Source of the DNA: Aliishimia sp039978895 | GTDB taxonomy: Bacteria > Pseudomonadota > Alphaproteobacteria > Rhodobacterales > Rhodobacteraceae | Assembly (NCBI GenBank): GCA_039978895.1 | Contig: JBDWAL010000029.1 | Coordinates: forward strand, 203,671 to 267,670 | Length of the DNA: 64,000 nucleotides | Reading direction: 5' to 3' | Shown: in pieces, positions 61,837-64,000 of the stretch | Layout: the number at the start of each line of letters is the position of its first letter | How positions within the stretch are numbered: position 1 is the stretch's first letter | The notes under the pieces: model-generated | Databases searched by the model: none | What the model was told of the DNA's origin: nothing | The model's input: the letters and a program-made list of their open reading frames with translations, nothing else | Translations under genes and position numbers: made by a program

Positions 61837-63576
61837 ATGTCGAACGCATCCATGCACCTGTCTTTGCCTTACATTGAAGGCGGGCAAGCTCAGAAACATG
61901 TAACTCATAATGAAGCTTTGCGTAATTTGGACAGCGTTGTTCAATTGAGCGTGCTTGCTCGTGCGGATGCTCCCGGCGCAATTGTCGAAGAGGGCCATCG
62001 TTATGCGGTAACGGGGGCCCCAACTGGTGACTGGAGCGGCCAAGTTGGCAAGATTGCGCATCGCGATGGAGGGATTTGGCTGTTTACCGACCCAAAGGTC
62101 GGATGGGTTGCTTGGGATCAAGGAGCGCAGGCTCAAATTGTTTTTGATGGAAGTGATTGGATAGAGCTTTCCGCGGGTGGTGGAAGTACCAGTTCCGCGC
62201 CTTTATTTGGCATCAACAGTACGGCGGATTCAACCAACCGGCTTTCTGTTTCGAGTGATGCAGTTCTGTTGAACCACGCCGGGGCGGGACATCAATTGAA
62301 GGTCAACAAGGCTGCGGATACAGACACAGCCAGCCTGTTATTTCAAACCAACTGGTCTGGCCGCGCTGAAATGGGTTTGGCAGGAACCGATGATTTTGAG
62401 ATTAAAGTAAGCGCCAACGGGACCGCGTTTTATTCTGCCATTCACGTGAATGGACAAGATGGGTCAGTCAGTTTTCCTAATACTGAACTCAGTGATCCTG
62501 ACTTTGGCTCCACTTCCTTGCTGACGCAAGATTACGCCATTTCAAGAGCTGGTGGTATGATCACCAACGCAACTGGATATCTTGGCAACGCCTTCAATTT
62601 CCCAACTGGCTTCCTTTTCGATTCCGGACAAACGCCAAATTTACCAGGAGCCTTTTCTTTTGCTGGATATTACGCAGGTGTTCAGGAGATGCAGGAGCAT
62701 ATCGCGATAGATCCAAACCGGCTGTATCGCTTGTCGTCCTACCTTCGCCAAGAGAGCGCGACTGGGGATTGGTCAGGCTTTTCGAACGAAGAGCGTCACG
62801 CGCATCATCTAGGTTTCATTTGTTATGACGCGGATGGCCTGGTTATCAACGCGAGCCATCACGCACGGTTTCGACACAACGGTGTGGACAGTTTGACGAC
62901 ACTTACCCAACCTTTGGCGCCGGGTGATGCGATTGTACATGTTGCGGACGCGGCTGGATGGAATGAAAGTTTGCCAAACATCGAGAGATGTGGCCTGATC
63001 ATCTTTGAATACAAAAATTCATCCGGGCAACACTTTGATCATTACAGCCGCCTTGAGCAATCGGATCTATTTGATTTAGGTGGAGTCAACAAAGCAACGG
63101 GTGTAATTACCCTAAACAAACCTTTCCCTTCGTTTCTTGGAAACCCTGACGATGCAGGTGGCGTTTGGCCGGTCGGGACAAAATTGGCCAACCGGACATC
63201 AGGTTTTCACTACAAGTTTGGGTTCTTTGAGGACCTAATTCTTCCTTCGACAGATGCCTGGTTCCAAATTTGCAATGCTATTGGTGGCATTGATACATCC
63301 GGCCGAAATATTTCTAACAACTTTGCGCCCGGAACTGCGAGTGTCAGTCCAATCAGCCTCTTGAATTTCACCAACCGTAGTGGCGGTTATTCTGGCTACC
63401 CAGACACTGGCGTCGGTCAAAGGGTTTGGATCAGTGGATTGTCAGTCGATTCAGATTCCACAGGAAAAATTCTAAAAGCAGGTGATGGATCTTGCGAACT
63501 TTACGTAATGGAGGGTGATACGACGACTGGTGAGGTTTCGTTCACACCCGCGCTCCAAACTGTCGAGTTGATGTAA
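61837..63576 (+). CDS. DUF2793 domain protein, probable surface or tail-fibre-like
   Basis: The 579-residue protein begins with a DUF2793 domain (about 1-110), with L-P-Y-I-E-G-G-Q-A-Q-K-H-V-T-H-N-E-A and G-W-V-A-W. The rest is a long beta-rich, Gly/Ser/Asn-rich region (about 120-579) that resembles carbohydrate-binding or fibre proteins. The frame is open to TTG 61825, but ATG 61837 has a GGGGGA ribosome binding site. There is no signal peptide. DUF2793 proteins occur with phage-like particles and with exopolysaccharide genes in roseobacters. The role is unknown. Confidence 0.8.
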   Translation: MSNASMHLSLPYIEGGQAQKHVTHNEALRNLDSVVQLSVLARADAPGAIVEEGHRYAVTGAPTGDWSGQVGKIAHRDGGIWLFTDPKVGWVAWDQGAQAQIVFDGSDWIELSAGGGSTSSAPLFGINSTADSTNRLSVSSDAVLLNHAGAGHQLKVNKAADTDTASLLFQTNWSGRAEMGLAGTDDFEIKVSANGTAFYSAIHVNGQDGSVSFPNTELSDPDFGSTSLLTQDYAISRAGGMITNATGYLGNAFNFPTGFLFDSGQTPNLPGAFSFAGYYAGVQEMQEHIAIDPNRLYRLSSYLRQESATGDWSGFSNEERHAHHLGFICYDADGLVINASHHARFRHNGVDSLTTLTQPLAPGDAIVHVADAAGWNESLPNIERCGLIIFEYKNSSGQHFDHYSRLEQSDLFDLGGVNKATGVITLNKPFPSFLGNPDDAGGVWPVGTKLANRTSGFHYKFGFFEDLILPSTDAWFQICNAIGGIDTSGRNISNNFAPGTASVSPISLLNFTNRSGGYSGYPDTGVGQRVWISGLSVDSDSTGKILKAGDGSCELYVMEGDTTTGEVSFTPALQTVELM

Positions 63577-63589
63577 ACATCTCAGCCCT

Positions 63590-64000
63590 GTATTTCACAC
63601 TCTCTTGCACTCATGGCACGCATCGTATTCGCATTCACTTTGGTCGGGATTAAGTTCGATGCAGTGATCTCGACCGCGTCAATGCATCAATGCAATTTTC
63701 CACTTGTTGCGCTTCGGTTTCGTTCCATTGCACAGCCAAGATGGTTTCAGCGGCAAGAGTGGTAAGAATGCGTGCACCTGAGATCGCGAGCAGAGGTGGC
63801 GAGGCTATTAGAAAAAAATAAGGTACTGGCACTCTTCTTGTAGAAGTTTTCCACTCTTCCAAGGTAATCTCCGCTAAGATTAATGGTGTTCAAAAGTAGA
63901 ATTTTCTCGGCAATATTTCTGCAGAGATTTACGATGAGGAATGGATGATACAGCGACGCGCAGAGCATGGGCATCTTGAAGCAAGCGGAGGGCGGTGTGC
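63590..64000 (-). pseudogene. Decayed exopolysaccharide-type tyrosine kinase (BY-kinase) remnant
   Basis: Pieces of a Wzc/CpsD-like kinase appear on the minus strand in different frames. In order they are an A-L-R-V-A-V-S-S-I-P piece (possible start of the P-loop region), an N-I-A-E-K-I-L-L-L-N piece in another frame, then L-I-A-S-P-P-L-L-A-I-S-G-A-R-I-L (the Walker B/SPP region) up to V-Q-W-N-E-T-E, and finally L-I-P-T-K-V-N-A in a third frame. No single frame joins them, so at least two frameshifts are needed. The gene runs off the right edge. The match is from memory of the family, so the confidence is moderate. Confidence 0.5.

Noticed and set aside
1..64000. CRISPR arrays, tRNA genes, insertion sequences or prophage
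   Set aside because: No regularly spaced repeats, cloverleaf-like intergenic sequences, transposase frames or phage structural genes were seen. The DUF2793 protein alone is not enough to call a prophage.

Overview
The window looks like a chromosomal segment of a marine alphaproteobacterium of the Rhodobacteraceae (Roseobacter group). The reasons are the rimP-nusA-ylxR-infB operon with an attenuator-like leader, the argJ/mutT/parvulin block divergent from secA, an lptC-lptA-lptB-hpf-ptsN block, a complete paaABCDE-Z-X phenylacetate operon, and several proteins that I associate with roseobacters (a periplasmic binding protein-OmpA fusion, a DUF2793 protein, a GT14/core-2-like glycosyltransferase). 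This placement comes from gene content and recognised families; no database search was run. I saw no rRNA, tRNA, CRISPR array or insertion sequence.

Layout. 1-6.2 kb: the end of a family 5 solute-binding protein, then the transcription/translation operon rimP-nusA-ylxR/L7Ae-infB. 6.2-15.4 kb: a 44-residue small protein, mutT, argJ, a parvulin PPIase, secA, two envelope proteins and radC. 15.4-19.9 kb: a GNAT pseudogene, dnaJ, dnaK and alkB. 20-29.3 kb: a surface-glycan region with an ABC-2 polysaccharide permease, cysQ, kdsB, galU, two tandem paralogous glycosyltransferases, a core-2/I-branching-like transferase and a two-domain sulfotransferase. 29.3-34 kb: ptsN, hpf, lptB, lptA, lptC, kdsD and an RNase D-like gene, all on the minus strand. 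34-41.7 kb: the phenylacetyl-CoA operon (thiolase, paaA, B, C, D, E, Z and the repressor paaX), also minus.

42.4-47.9 kb is the most distinctive part. It holds a PQQ alcohol dehydrogenase carrying the lanthanide-type D-Y-D signature, a cytochrome c fused to a XoxJ/MxaJ-like binding protein, a SoxYZ-fusion carrier, a CxxxCW rhodanese-like protein and a zinc metallohydrolase: a compact quinoprotein oxidation and relay operon. 47.9-57.3 kb: an operon of SDR, cupin, P1-family (NylC/DmpA-like) peptidase and alpha/beta hydrolase, then a dipeptide-type ABC transporter (fused double ATPase and two permeases), a histone-deacetylase-fold amidohydrolase, a cupin and the transporter's probable binding protein. 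57.5-64 kb: a small hypothetical protein, a copper P-type ATPase, a D-lyxose isomerase-family enzyme overlapping glucokinase, a DUF2793 protein, and the decayed remains of a bacterial tyrosine kinase of the exopolysaccharide type running off the end.

Functional links. KDO synthesis and LPS export (kdsB, kdsD, lptABC), galU, the glycosyltransferases and the sulfotransferase all point to outer-surface polysaccharide. CysQ would clear the PAP made by a PAPS-dependent sulfotransferase. The PQQ and paa operons indicate use of alcohols and aromatic compounds. Two genes (the GNAT and the tyrosine kinase) are visibly broken, so some gene decay is in progress.
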